Shown here piece after piece: positions 27,521-35,470 of a stretch of 64,000 nucleotides of DNA. Where the stretch lies: contig NZ_JAHBGB010000044.1 in assembly GCF_018390555.1 (NCBI RefSeq), positions 585,424 to 649,423 on the forward strand, written 5' to 3'. The translations under genes and the position numbers were made by a program. The notes beneath the pieces were generated by a model. That model worked only from the letters and a program-made list of their open reading frames with translations. It had not been told where the DNA came from and did no database searches. Every line of letters begins with the position of its first letter. The first letter of the stretch is position 1. The stretch comes from Ancylobacter oerskovii. Lineage in GTDB: Bacteria; Pseudomonadota; Alphaproteobacteria; Rhizobiales; Xanthobacteraceae.

Positions 27521-27801
27521 CCGCGCCTTCTAGCCAATCCGCGCGCCATCGGCCATCTCCGAGCGCGCCTCTCCGAACGCGCCTCTCCGCATCGGCATGT
27601 GCGTGCATAGGCGCGTGCTCGCGAATGCCGGCGACGGGAGTGGCGGGCATCATTGCATCGGAAGGTAAATATTCCCGCTCGCCGTTCTGCGCAGGGCGCA
27701 TTGCTGGCGCGCGGGATTCACGCTTCTTGGATGCTGCGTCGCACACTATGTTTCCCTGGTCCTTGTTGCTGTGCAGCAAGATCCAAGAGGAGAACATCGT
27801 C

Positions 27802-28017
27802 ATGCAGATCGACCAGATCGGCATCGCCTTGCGGACGGCCTTTGCGCGCCGCCGCCAGTATCGCCAGACCCAGCGTGAGCTTGAAGCCTATAGCGACCGC
27901 GAGCTCGCCGAGCTCGGCCTCAGCCGCGCCGACATCCACAGCCTCGCTCTGCAGGCCGCCGAGAACGTTCCTCAGGAAGCGCTGCAGCGTCGCCTGCGTC
28001 TCGTCACTGCTATCTGA
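27802..28017 (+). CDS. DUF1127 small basic protein
   Basis: 71 residues. The C-terminal YSDRELAELGLSRADIHSLA is the DUF1127 signature (the arginine-rich YjiS-like family). Short DUF1127 proteins in alphaproteobacteria can bind RNA and affect phosphate and carbon metabolism; this one is longer and uncharacterised. AAGAGGAGAAC precedes the ATG. A perfect inverted repeat, TTGCTG-TG-CAGCAA, lies at 27766-27779 in the leader. Confidence 0.88.
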   Translation: MQIDQIGIALRTAFARRRQYRQTQRELEAYSDRELAELGLSRADIHSLALQAAENVPQEALQRRLRLVTAI

Positions 28018-28064
28018 GTACCGTTTATCGGTGCTTCAGGCCTGCGCTTGGCGCATGGCGACGA

Positions 28065-28598
28065 TCAAGGCTGCCGCGGGTTCTCCGGCGGCGGCGCGAA
28101 GGCGGTCTCGCGCTCGATGTCGAGCACGTCCGCCGGTCGCGCGAACGGTGCGGGCGCCTGTGCGCCCGGCCGGCGCGGACGGCCGATCCGCCGGAAGAAC
28201 GCCTCCAGCCCGTTCGGCACGATCGTCCAGGTGAAGACGAGATTCTCGTCGCCCTCATTGACGAACATGTGCCGGCGGTGGCGGCCGAGGAAGAGGGCCG
28301 ATCCCGGCCGCATCGGGTGCTCCGCCCCGTCGATCACCGCGCGCCCGCGCCCGTGCAGCACGAAGATGATTTCCTCGCTGCGGTCATGGGCGTGCTCGCG
28401 CACATGCCCGCCGGGCGGCACCGTCTGGGTACCGAAGCCGAGCGGATGCTCCATCGCCACCTCGTCCGGGGCGAAGATCACCTCGACATGACCGTTGGCC
28501 GGCATGGGCTGCCAGTAGCTGGCGCCTTCTCCGAGCTGGCGAACCAGCACCGCGCCGGCTTCCGCTTGCGCCGGCGCCTCGCGCATCCGTTCCGACAT
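28065..28598 (-). CDS. Cupin-domain protein
   Basis: 177 residues with a single cupin barrel. Motif 1 (PPGGHVREHAHDRSEEIIFVLHGRGRAVIDG) and motif 2 (PGSALFLGRHRRHMFVNEGDENLVFTW) give the metal ligands His, His, Glu and His. Substrate unknown. It lies beside the GntR gene on the same strand and could belong to the sugar-acid module, but the spacing (94 nt) does not prove it. A Pro/Arg-rich tail follows the barrel. Confidence 0.85.
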   Translation of the reverse strand: MSERMREAPAQAEAGAVLVRQLGEGASYWQPMPANGHVEVIFAPDEVAMEHPLGFGTQTVPPGGHVREHAHDRSEEIIFVLHGRGRAVIDGAEHPMRPGSALFLGRHRRHMFVNEGDENLVFTWTIVPNGLEAFFRRIGRPRRPGAQAPAPFARPADVLDIERETAFAPPPENPRQP

Positions 28599-28692
28599 CC
28601 GCCTGCTCCCGCTGTCGCTCAGAGGATGGCCTGTCCCGCATATAGGCGTCGCCCGCGAGGACCGGAAGGCATCGCCGCGCGCGGCCGGCGCC

Positions 28693-29397
28693 TCAATCGC
28701 GGAAATAGGCGGGCCAGCGGGCGCGCAGGTCCGGCGTGAAGGCCAGCGACTTCGACAGATGGTTGCGCAGCGCCGCCCCTGCCTGCGCCGCCTCGCCGGC
28801 GGCGATGCCGGCGGCGATGGCGCGGTGATCGGCGATCACCTGCTCGGCCTTGCCGGGAATCGGCAGATGCAGCCGGCGGATGCGGTCGATATGGCCGGAA
28901 TGGCGCCGCGCCAGCACCCACAGGTCGGGCACGCCCACCGCCTCGAAGAACAGCCGGTGGAAGTCGCGGTCGGCGACATGGAACGCCTCGAGGTCGCCCC
29001 GGCCGAGCAGGGTGGCCTGGATGTCGATGGCGGTCTCCAGCCGCTCGGCCACCGGACGGCGCTCCGCCGCCGGCAGCGCGGCCAGCATCCGCACCGCCTC
29101 CTGCTCGATGGAGCGGCGCAGGAACTGCGCCTGCCGGGCGAGCTTCAGGTCGATCGGGCTCACCACCGTGGCATGCTGCGGGAAGATCTCGACGAGAGAT
29201 TCTTCCTGCAGCCGCAGCAGCGCGTCGCGCACCGGCGTCGAGGAGAAGCCGAACAGCTGCTGCAGCTCGGCACGCGAGATCACCGTGCCGGGCGGCAGCT
29301 GCAGATTGACGATCCGTTCGCGCAGATAATCGAACACCTGCGGCGCCGCATGGCGGTGCGGATCGCGTGGGGGGCGTGGAATCGCGGTCACGTTCAT
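28693..29397 (-). CDS. GntR-family regulator, FadR subfamily (FCD domain)
   Basis: A 234-residue repressor or activator that binds DNA as a dimer and senses a small acid. The winged helix is residues ~18-80 (VFDYLRERIVNLQLPPGTVISRAELQQLFGFSSTPVRDALLRLQEESLVEI) and the FCD domain ~95-220 with metal-ligand positions in FHVADRDFHRLFFEAVG and HRAIAAGIAAGEAAQAGAALRNHL. It is divergent from the Bug/dehydratase/aldolase genes, so it most likely controls them in response to their sugar acid or its keto-deoxy product. Confidence 0.92.
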   Translation of the reverse strand: MNVTAIPRPPRDPHRHAAPQVFDYLRERIVNLQLPPGTVISRAELQQLFGFSSTPVRDALLRLQEESLVEIFPQHATVVSPIDLKLARQAQFLRRSIEQEAVRMLAALPAAERRPVAERLETAIDIQATLLGRGDLEAFHVADRDFHRLFFEAVGVPDLWVLARRHSGHIDRIRRLHLPIPGKAEQVIADHRAIAAGIAAGEAAQAGAALRNHLSKSLAFTPDLRARWPAYFRD

Positions 29398-29435
29398 GAC
29401 GGCATCCTACACCAGTCTCGGCTTGACTTCACTGA

Positions 29436-29455
29436 TGCATTAGCGCTTTAGTGCA
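29436..29455. promoter_or_regulatory. Candidate GntR operator in the divergent promoter region
   Basis: TGCATTAG and TTAGTGCA form an imperfect inverted repeat (6 of 8 pairs) 4 nt apart; ATGCATTA is also echoed by TGCATTCA as a direct repeat. It lies 39 nt upstream of gntR and ~107 nt upstream of the binding-protein start, just after a TTGACT at 29423-29428. Confidence 0.35.
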
Positions 29456-29561
29456 TTCATGCTCGAGGAGCCCAGCCCGCACAGACGGGCGTTGGAGGGG
29501 AGGCACGAGGCCGCGCCAACGGTCCGCCTCCACCGGTCCTGACGGACGAACAGGAGGAAAC

Positions 29562-30566
29562 ATGTCCCGCATCGACCTTTCCCGCGCGCCGACCCGCCGC
29601 GCCGCGCTCGCCTCGCTGGCGGTGCTGGCCGCCTTTGCCGCCGGCCCGTTCACCGGCGCGGCCATGGCATATCCCGACCGGCCGGTCACCGTCGTGGTGC
29701 CGTTCCCGCCCGGCGGCGCCTCGGATTCCACCGCCCGCCTCGTCGCCGCGAAGATGCCGGAGACGCTCGGCCAGTCGGTGGTGATCGACAATCGGCCCGG
29801 CGCCAACGGCGCTACCGGCGCCCAGCATGTGAAGAATTCGCCGGCCGACGGCTACACGCTGCTGGTCGGCTCCATCGGCGTCTTCGCCATCAATTCGGCG
29901 CTCAACCCGGCGCTCGGCTACGATCCGAAGACCGATTTCGACCTCGTCACCGTGGCGGTGCGCACGCCCAACGTGCTGGTGGCGACGCCTTCCTTCCCGG
30001 CCAATTCGGTGAAGGAGCTGGTCGACTACCTGAAGAAGAACCCGGACAAGGTGACCTTCGCCTCCTCCGGCGTAGGATCCTCCGATCATCTCACCGCGGC
30101 GCTGTTCTGGCAGAAGACCGGCACGTCCGGCATCCATGTGCCCTACAAGGGCGGCGGCCCGGCCATCGGCGACCTCATCGCCGGCCATGCCGACGTGTCG
30201 TTCCAGAATCTTGGCGCCGTCGCCAACCACATCAAGGCCGGCAAGCTGAAGGTGCTGGGCGTCACCGCCGCCGCCCGCAACCCGGTGCTGCCGGACGTGC
30301 CGACCATGAAGGAAGCCGGCGTCGACGGGCTCGAGGTCTATTCCTGGCAGGCCGCCGCCGCGCCCAAGGGGCTTCCCGCCGACGTGAAGGCGAAGGTGGT
30401 GAAGGCGTTCGCCGCCGGCCTCGCCGCGCCGGACGTGAAGGCGAAGTTCAACGAGATGGGCTTCGAGGTGGTCGCCAACACGCCGGAGGAATTCGCCGCC
30501 TTCCAGAAGGCGGAGGAGGAGCGCTGGCGCCAGGTGGTGAAGGCGGGCAACATCGTCACGCAGTGA
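29562..30566 (+). CDS. Tripartite tricarboxylate transporter-type binding protein (Bug/TctC family)
   Basis: A 334-residue periplasmic solute-binding protein. A twin-arginine-like start (PTRRAALASLAVLAAFAAG) and signal peptide ending AMA precede the Bug domain: YPDRPVTVVVPFPPGGASDSTARLVA, VVIDNRPGANGATGAQHV, PYKGGGPAIGDLIAGHADVSF, GVTAAARNPVLPDVPTMKEAG. Bug proteins bind carboxylates such as citrate, sugar acids or aromatic acids. The membrane partners TctA/TctB are not adjacent. AGGAGGAAAC before ATG 29562 is an excellent binding site. First gene of the run divergent from gntR. Confidence 0.93.
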   Translation: MSRIDLSRAPTRRAALASLAVLAAFAAGPFTGAAMAYPDRPVTVVVPFPPGGASDSTARLVAAKMPETLGQSVVIDNRPGANGATGAQHVKNSPADGYTLLVGSIGVFAINSALNPALGYDPKTDFDLVTVAVRTPNVLVATPSFPANSVKELVDYLKKNPDKVTFASSGVGSSDHLTAALFWQKTGTSGIHVPYKGGGPAIGDLIAGHADVSFQNLGAVANHIKAGKLKVLGVTAAARNPVLPDVPTMKEAGVDGLEVYSWQAAAAPKGLPADVKAKVVKAFAAGLAAPDVKAKFNEMGFEVVANTPEEFAAFQKAEEERWRQVVKAGNIVTQ

Positions 30567-30644
30567 GGCGGGGGCGTGGGCCGGGAGGCCGGCTCATGGA
30601 GCGCCGTCGTCTTGAGAGTGCCGGCCTTTCCTATCCTCTCCCCG

Positions 30645-30733
30645 ACCGAACTCGGCTGTTGCCGAGTTCGGTTCCGGCAAGGTCGAAACCGGATACATCC
30701 GGTTTCGATGGGGAGGTGGCCCGCGAAGCGGGC
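30645..30733. repeat. Composite palindromic element with three hairpins
   Basis: Three hairpins in a row: a perfect 12-bp stem, ACCGAACTCGGC with GCCGAGTTCGGT (30645-30672, loop TGTT); a perfect 12-bp stem, TCGAAACCGGAT with ATCCGGTTTCGA (30683-30708, 2-nt loop); and GCCCGC-GAA-GCGGGC (30719-30733). CTCTCCCC upstream and GAGGGGAG downstream form an outer pairing. This looks like a dispersed mosaic repeat (BIME/RIME-like) inserted between the Bug gene and the dehydratase gene. Confidence 0.85.
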
Positions 30734-30782
30734 TCGGTGAGGGGAGACACCATTGGGAAGCGTCGAAGACCCCTCATCCCAT

Positions 30783-30805
30783 CCCTCTCCCCGCCGGGGA
30801 GAGGG
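30783..30805. repeat. Hairpin CCCTCTCCCC/GGGGAGAGGG
   Basis: A perfect 10-bp stem with a 3-nt loop, sharing the CTCTCCCC end sequence of the composite element 50 nt upstream. Probably part of the same repeat. It lacks a T run. The remaining spacer up to 31056 holds more degenerate GC-rich repeats and no gene. Confidence 0.75.
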
Positions 30806-31056
30806 AGCTTTGCCGCTCTTTCGGCAATGACGGGCCAGACTCTCGGGATGACGAAGAGACAGGGGAATGTTGTCGGTCCGCGGTGCTCCTTCCTGCCGTG
30901 CCGCACGCCGGGCCCGCTCATGCTCCGTCATCCCCGGGCCCGGCCCGGGCCTCCACGCCTTCGACCGGGGGTACCGTCCAGACGGCCATGGCGGGCCGCT
31001 GACGGAACTCCCGCCCGGTTCGCGCTCTCGATATTCCTCCGCCCGACAGGTGCCTC

Positions 31057-32811
31057 ATGAACGCGCATCCCAAGAACCATCCCGCCAAGACTCCCGACCA
31101 GCTGCGCAGCGCCCGCTACTTTGCCCATGACGATCTGCGCAGCTTCGGCCATCGCTCGCGGCTGCGGCAGATGGGCTATGCGCCGGAGGATTGGGTGGGG
31201 AAGCCGGTGATCGGCATCATCAACACATGGTCGGACTTCAATCCCTGCCACGGCCATTTCAAGGACCGGGTGGAGGACGTGAAGCGCGGCGTGCTGCAGG
31301 CCGGCGGCTTCCCGCTGGAGCTGCCGGTGCATTCGGCTTCCGAGACCTTCCTCAAGCCCACCTCCATGCTCTACCGCAATTTCCTCGCCATGGAGGTGGA
31401 GGAAGGCATCCGCGCCCATCCCATCGACGGCGCGGTGCTGATGGGCGGCTGCGACAAGTCTACCCCGGCCCTGCTGATGGGCGCCACCAGCGCCGGGGTG
31501 CCGGCGATCTACCTGCCGGCCGGGCCGATGCTGCGCGGCAACTGGAAGGGCAAGACCCTCGGCTCCGGCTCGGATGCCTGGAAATTCTGGGACGAGCGCC
31601 GCGCCGGCAATATCGACGAGACGGCGTGGGGCGAGATCGAGGGCGGCATCGCCCGCTCCTTCGGCCATTGCATGACCATGGGCACCGCCTCCACCATGAC
31701 CGCCATCGCCGAGGCGATCGGCATGACGCTGTCCGGCGCCTCCTCGGTGCCGGCGGCCGATGCCGGGCACAACCGCATGGCCGCCGCCTGCGGCCGGCGC
31801 ATCGTCGAGATGGTGTGGGAGGACCTGACGCCGGACCGCATCCAGACCCGCAAGGCCTATGAGAACGCCATCACCGTGGCGATGGCGATGGGCTGCTCCA
31901 CCAACGCCATCATCCATCTCATCGCGCAGGCGCGCCGCGCCGGGGTCGATATCGGCCTCGACGATTTCGACAAGGCGAGCCGCCTCGTGCCGGTGATCGC
32001 CAATGTCCGGCCGAGCGGCGACGCCTATCTGATGGAGGATTTCTACTTTGCCGGCGGCCTGCCGGCGCTGATGGGACGGCTCACCGGCCACCTGCATCTC
32101 GATGCGCTCACCGTCACCGGCCGCACCGTCGGCGAGAACATCGCCGGGGCGACGGTCTATAATGACGACGTCATCCGCACGGTGGAGAACCCGATCTATG
32201 CCGAGGGGGCGCTCGCCGTGCTGCGCGGCAACCTCGCGCCCGATGGCTGCGTCATCAAGCCGAGCGCCTGCGCGCCGCATCTGCGGGTGCATACTGGCCC
32301 GGCGCTGGTGTTCGACGACTATCCAAGCATGAAGGCCGCCATCGACGACGAGGATCTCGACGTCACGCCGGACCATGTGCTGGTGCTGCGCAATGCCGGT
32401 CCGCTCGGCGGGCCGGGCATGCCGGAATGGGGCATGCTGCCGATCCCCAGGAAGCTGATCAAGCAGGGCGTGCGCGACATGCTGCGGATTTCGGATTCGC
32501 GCATGAGCGGCACCAGCTACGGCGCCTGCATCCTGCATGTGGCGCCGGAGAGCTATGTCGGCGGCCCGCTCGCCTTGCTGCGCACCGGCGATCTCGTCAG
32601 CGTCGACGTGCCCAACCGGCGCATCGACATGCAGGTGGACGAGGCGGAACTCGCCGCCCGCCGCGCCGCCCTCGTGCCGCCGCCGCCGCATTACGAGCGC
32701 GGCTATGGCTGGATGTTCTCGCGCCACATCAAGCAGGCGCATGAAGGCTGCGACTTCGACTTCCTGGAAACCTCGTTCGGCGCCCCCGTCGGCGAACCCT
32801 CGATCTATTGA
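31057..32811 (+). CDS. Sugar-acid dehydratase of the IlvD/Edd family (L-arabinonate dehydratase-like)
   Basis: A 584-residue [2Fe-2S] dehydratase that turns an aldonic acid into its 2-keto-3-deoxy form. Cluster cysteines are C64 (FNPCHGH), C132 (GGCDKST) and C205 (GHCMTMGTAST), and the catalytic serine is in SRMSGTSYG. Over its length it follows the L-arabinonate/D-xylonate dehydratase branch rather than IlvD proper (NTWSDFNPC, HSASETFLKPTSMLYRN, DMLRISDSRMSG). The aldolase gene starts 15 nt after its stop, which fits a dehydrate-then-cleave route. The exact sugar acid is not determined. Confidence 0.9.
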   Translation: MNAHPKNHPAKTPDQLRSARYFAHDDLRSFGHRSRLRQMGYAPEDWVGKPVIGIINTWSDFNPCHGHFKDRVEDVKRGVLQAGGFPLELPVHSASETFLKPTSMLYRNFLAMEVEEGIRAHPIDGAVLMGGCDKSTPALLMGATSAGVPAIYLPAGPMLRGNWKGKTLGSGSDAWKFWDERRAGNIDETAWGEIEGGIARSFGHCMTMGTASTMTAIAEAIGMTLSGASSVPAADAGHNRMAAACGRRIVEMVWEDLTPDRIQTRKAYENAITVAMAMGCSTNAIIHLIAQARRAGVDIGLDDFDKASRLVPVIANVRPSGDAYLMEDFYFAGGLPALMGRLTGHLHLDALTVTGRTVGENIAGATVYNDDVIRTVENPIYAEGALAVLRGNLAPDGCVIKPSACAPHLRVHTGPALVFDDYPSMKAAIDDEDLDVTPDHVLVLRNAGPLGGPGMPEWGMLPIPRKLIKQGVRDMLRISDSRMSGTSYGACILHVAPESYVGGPLALLRTGDLVSVDVPNRRIDMQVDEAELAARRAALVPPPPHYERGYGWMFSRHIKQAHEGCDFDFLETSFGAPVGEPSIY

Positions 32812-32825
32812 GAAGGATTTCTTCC

Positions 32826-33590
32826 GTGGAACTGCCCGCCAACCATTTCAAGCGCGGCCTCTATGCCGGTGAACAACAGATCGGCCTGTGGTGCAGCCTC
32901 GCCAGCCATATGAGCGTCGAGATCCTCGCCGGCTCCGGCTATGACTGGCTGCTCATCGATACCGAGCACTCGCCCAACGAGCTGCCCATGGTGCTGTGCC
33001 AGCTGCAGGCCTGCATGGAGAACCGGGTGCAGCCCATCGTGCGCCCGCCGGTGAACGACCCGATCTGGATCAAGCGCTTCCTCGATGCCGGCGTGCAGAG
33101 CTTCCTCCTGCCGATGGTGGATACGCCCGAGCAGGCCGCCGCGGCCGTGGCGGCCACCCGTTATCCGCCGGAGGGCATCCGCGGCTTCGCCAGCGCCTCG
33201 CGGGCGTCCCGCTTCGGCCGGGTGAAGGACTATTACGCCCGTGCCCATGAGGAGATCTGCGTGCTCGTGCAGATCGAATCGAAGCTCGGCATGGAGAATC
33301 TGGAGGCCATCGCCGCGGTGCCGGGGGTGGACGGGGTGTTCATCGGTCCCGGCGATCTCTCCTCGGCGATCGGCTATCTCGGCGATCAGGGAAATCAGGC
33401 CGTCGTCGATCTGATCGTCCAACTGATCGGTCGCATCGGCGGCGCCGGCAACCGGGCGGGCATCCTCACCGGCGACGAGGCGCTGGCGAAGCGCTACATC
33501 GAGGCCGGCTGCCTTTTCACGGCCGTCGGGTCCGACACCGGCTTGCTGGCGCGCGGCTCGGAAGCGTTGAAGAAGCGCTTCAAGCCGTGA
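32826..33590 (+). CDS. HpcH/HpaI class II aldolase (2-keto-3-deoxy sugar-acid aldolase)
   Basis: A 254-residue metal-dependent retro-aldolase, like GarL/RhmA/HpaI, which yields pyruvate and a small aldehyde. Motifs: GLWCSLASHMSVEILAGSGYDWLLIDTEHSPNE, RPPVNDPIWIKRFLDAGVQSFLLPMV, and the metal-ligand Glu in VQIESKLGMENLEAIA, followed by GVDGVFIGPGDLS. The GTG at 32826 was chosen (AAGGA 9 nt upstream); a TTG at 32808 would overlap the dehydratase stop. It should cleave the product of the preceding dehydratase. Convergent with the next gene, stops 6 nt apart. Confidence 0.92.
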   Translation: MELPANHFKRGLYAGEQQIGLWCSLASHMSVEILAGSGYDWLLIDTEHSPNELPMVLCQLQACMENRVQPIVRPPVNDPIWIKRFLDAGVQSFLLPMVDTPEQAAAAVAATRYPPEGIRGFASASRASRFGRVKDYYARAHEEICVLVQIESKLGMENLEAIAAVPGVDGVFIGPGDLSSAIGYLGDQGNQAVVDLIVQLIGRIGGAGNRAGILTGDEALAKRYIEAGCLFTAVGSDTGLLARGSEALKKRFKP

Positions 33591-33596
33591 GGCCGC

Positions 33597-34487
33597 TCAA
33601 TTCACGGCATCGTCCATCACGTTGAGAATCAACACGTTCTTGGCGATGTCGGTGATCGAGGGCGACGGTTTCGAATCAAGGTTGATGCCGGGATATTTCG
33701 CCTGCAGCGCCTTGGCGAGGCGCCCGGCCGCGTCCGCCACCGAGGGGTGGTAGGACAGCGCGTTGCGCAGCGGCTGGAACACCTCCGTCGACGAGACGTC
33801 GACATTGAAGCCCGCCGCCTTGGCGACATTGGCGAAGCGCTCCAGCTTCGCCTTGTCAGCCGAGGCGGTGGCGAAGATCCGCACCGTATAGGTGACGGCC
33901 GGCGGCGGCGCGGGCTCGGTGGCCGCGCTGTCGGAGGGCGCCGGCGCCGGCGTGTCGGATGCCGGCGGCTGCAGGGCCGGGTCCGTCGCCTGCGGGGCCG
34001 CGGCCTGCGGCGAGGGAGACTGCGCGGCCGAGGGTTCGGGCGGGGGAGAGGCGGGCACCGGTGCCGTCCCGGACGGAGCCGCCGGCGTTGCCGCCGCCAG
34101 ATCGGCGGGAGACTCGATCTGCGCCGTGCGCAGCCGCCCGACTTCCTCCCGCAGCGGCACCAGCATGGTCAGCATGTAGATCAGCAGCCCGGCGACTGCC
34201 GCGACCAGCGCCAGCGTGACATAGGCCAGCATGTTCGACGGCGGTTCGGCGGCGGCGTGATGCAGGTGCTGCGATTCCAGTTCGAGGCGCTTCAGCTCGA
34301 TCTTCAGCTTTTCGATCTCGATCCAGCGCTGGAACGCCACCGGATCTTCCGGCGGCGTGCGGCCGGTCTTGGCCGGTGCCGGTGCCGGGCGCGGCGCGGG
34401 GGCTGGCGGCGGTTGGGTTGCTGCGGGGCTTCCCGCCTCGGGCGGCGTCGTGCCGTTTTCGAAGGAGGGCTCGCGCTTGTCTGTCAT
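33597..34487 (-). CDS. Single-pass membrane protein with Pro/Ala-rich linkers and a C-terminal LytR_C-like domain
   Basis: 296 residues, function unknown. Order: Pro/Ala-rich cytoplasmic start (~12-48), a charged helix RWIEIEKLKIELKRLELESQHL (coiled coil, ~54-76), one membrane helix (~86-110), a long Pro/Ala/Ser periplasmic linker (~126-197), then a compact domain TVRIFATASADKAKLERFANVAKAAGFNVDV... to LILNVMDDAVN, which resembles the LytR cell-envelope C-terminal or SPOR-like fold. The start at 34487 has GGGAG upstream; an earlier ATG at 34556 is less likely. The layout suggests a cell-wall or division role, by inference only. Confidence 0.75.
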   Translation of the reverse strand: MTDKREPSFENGTTPPEAGSPAATQPPPAPAPRPAPAPAKTGRTPPEDPVAFQRWIEIEKLKIELKRLELESQHLHHAAAEPPSNMLAYVTLALVAAVAGLLIYMLTMLVPLREEVGRLRTAQIESPADLAAATPAAPSGTAPVPASPPPEPSAAQSPSPQAAAPQATDPALQPPASDTPAPAPSDSAATEPAPPPAVTYTVRIFATASADKAKLERFANVAKAAGFNVDVSSTEVFQPLRNALSYHPSVADAAGRLAKALQAKYPGINLDSKPSPSITDIAKNVLILNVMDDAVN

Positions 34488-34695
34488 TCTCCAGTCTCCC
34501 GTGAGCGGAGCGGCCTGGTCGAAGGCCGGCCGACCTTGCGTCGGCTTCCCTTGCATTTAGCCGAATTGGCGGTGCGGGGTAAGCATTTCTACCGCCAGGG
34601 AACCTGCTAGGGCATGACGGCGAGGCGATTGTCGGGCAGGAGGCCGGCGTGTAGGACGGACGGAAATCGTCTGCGGCGAGCGTGGGAGGGGCGAT

Positions 34696-35328
34696 ATGAG
34701 CGATCTGTGGCAGCCGAGCCTCTACCTTGCCGGGCCCGAGGTTTTCCGCCCCGACGCGCTGGCGGAAGGCGAGCGGCTGAAGGCAATCTGCCGTGATCTC
34801 GGCGCCCTCGGCCTCTATCCGCTGCAGGAAGGCGAGGTGGCGGACGCCGACGAGATTCGCGCCCATTGCATCGGACTGATCGGTCGCGCCGATGCGCTGG
34901 TCGCCGACATCAGCCCCTTCCGCGGCGTCCACATGGATCCGGGAACCGCTTTCGAGATCGGCTATGCCGAGGCATTGGGGCTGCCGGTGTTCCTGTGGTC
35001 GAGCGATTCCCGCGACCTTGTGCAGCGGATCGCCGCGGATCCGCGGCACGGGGCGGGCCGCGATGCGGAGGGCCATCTCATCGAGGATTTCGCCCGGCCG
35101 GAAAACCTGATGATCGTCCGCGGCGACCAGAAGGTGCATGCCGCGCCGCAGGACGCCATCGCCGAGGCGGTGGCGGCGTTGTCCGCCGCGGCAGGCCGGC
35201 GGCGCGACGAGGCGCGTCACCGGGCGATTCACCACCATACCCGTATGATGGTACTGGCGGCGCTGGCGGCGAGTCTTGCCGCCGCGCTGGCGGCCGGGCC
35301 GATAATCGACTGGCTGACCGGCCGGTGA
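34696..35328 (+). CDS. Nucleoside 2-deoxyribosyltransferase-like protein with C-terminal membrane anchor
   Basis: 210 residues. The N-terminal domain has the deoxyribosyltransferase fold: LYLAGPEVF (nucleotide site), ADALVADISPFRGVHMDPGTAFEIGYAEALGLPVFLWSS, with E87 at the position of the catalytic nucleophile and D71/D81 nearby. The family swaps or hydrolyses the N-glycosidic bond of deoxynucleosides. Unusually, residues ~184-202 form one membrane helix behind a His/Arg-rich linker (RRRDEARHRAIHHHTRM), giving a tail-anchored enzyme facing the cytoplasm. Neighbours give no pathway clue. Confidence 0.85.
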   Translation: MSDLWQPSLYLAGPEVFRPDALAEGERLKAICRDLGALGLYPLQEGEVADADEIRAHCIGLIGRADALVADISPFRGVHMDPGTAFEIGYAEALGLPVFLWSSDSRDLVQRIAADPRHGAGRDAEGHLIEDFARPENLMIVRGDQKVHAAPQDAIAEAVAALSAAAGRRRDEARHRAIHHHTRMMVLAALAASLAAALAAGPIIDWLTGR

Positions 35329-35470
35329 GGCAAGGCGAGGGCTGGATTCGCGCCGTACCGACGCGCATGCTCGACCGGACCTCCCCGGATGGCGGTCTTG
35401 ACGCAGGACGCCGCAGGTTCCTTCATGCCGGCCTGCCCGGCGATGACAGGGCCGCGGCAATTCGGAGACC

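Noticed and set aside
21886-30000. Genomic island with attachment-site copy at tRNA-Pro
   Set aside because: I found no repeat of the tRNA 3' end and no integrase or transposase in the window.
30783-30805. Rho-independent terminator downstream of the Bug gene
   Set aside because: The hairpin has no following T run and belongs to the palindromic repeat, so I listed it as a repeat.
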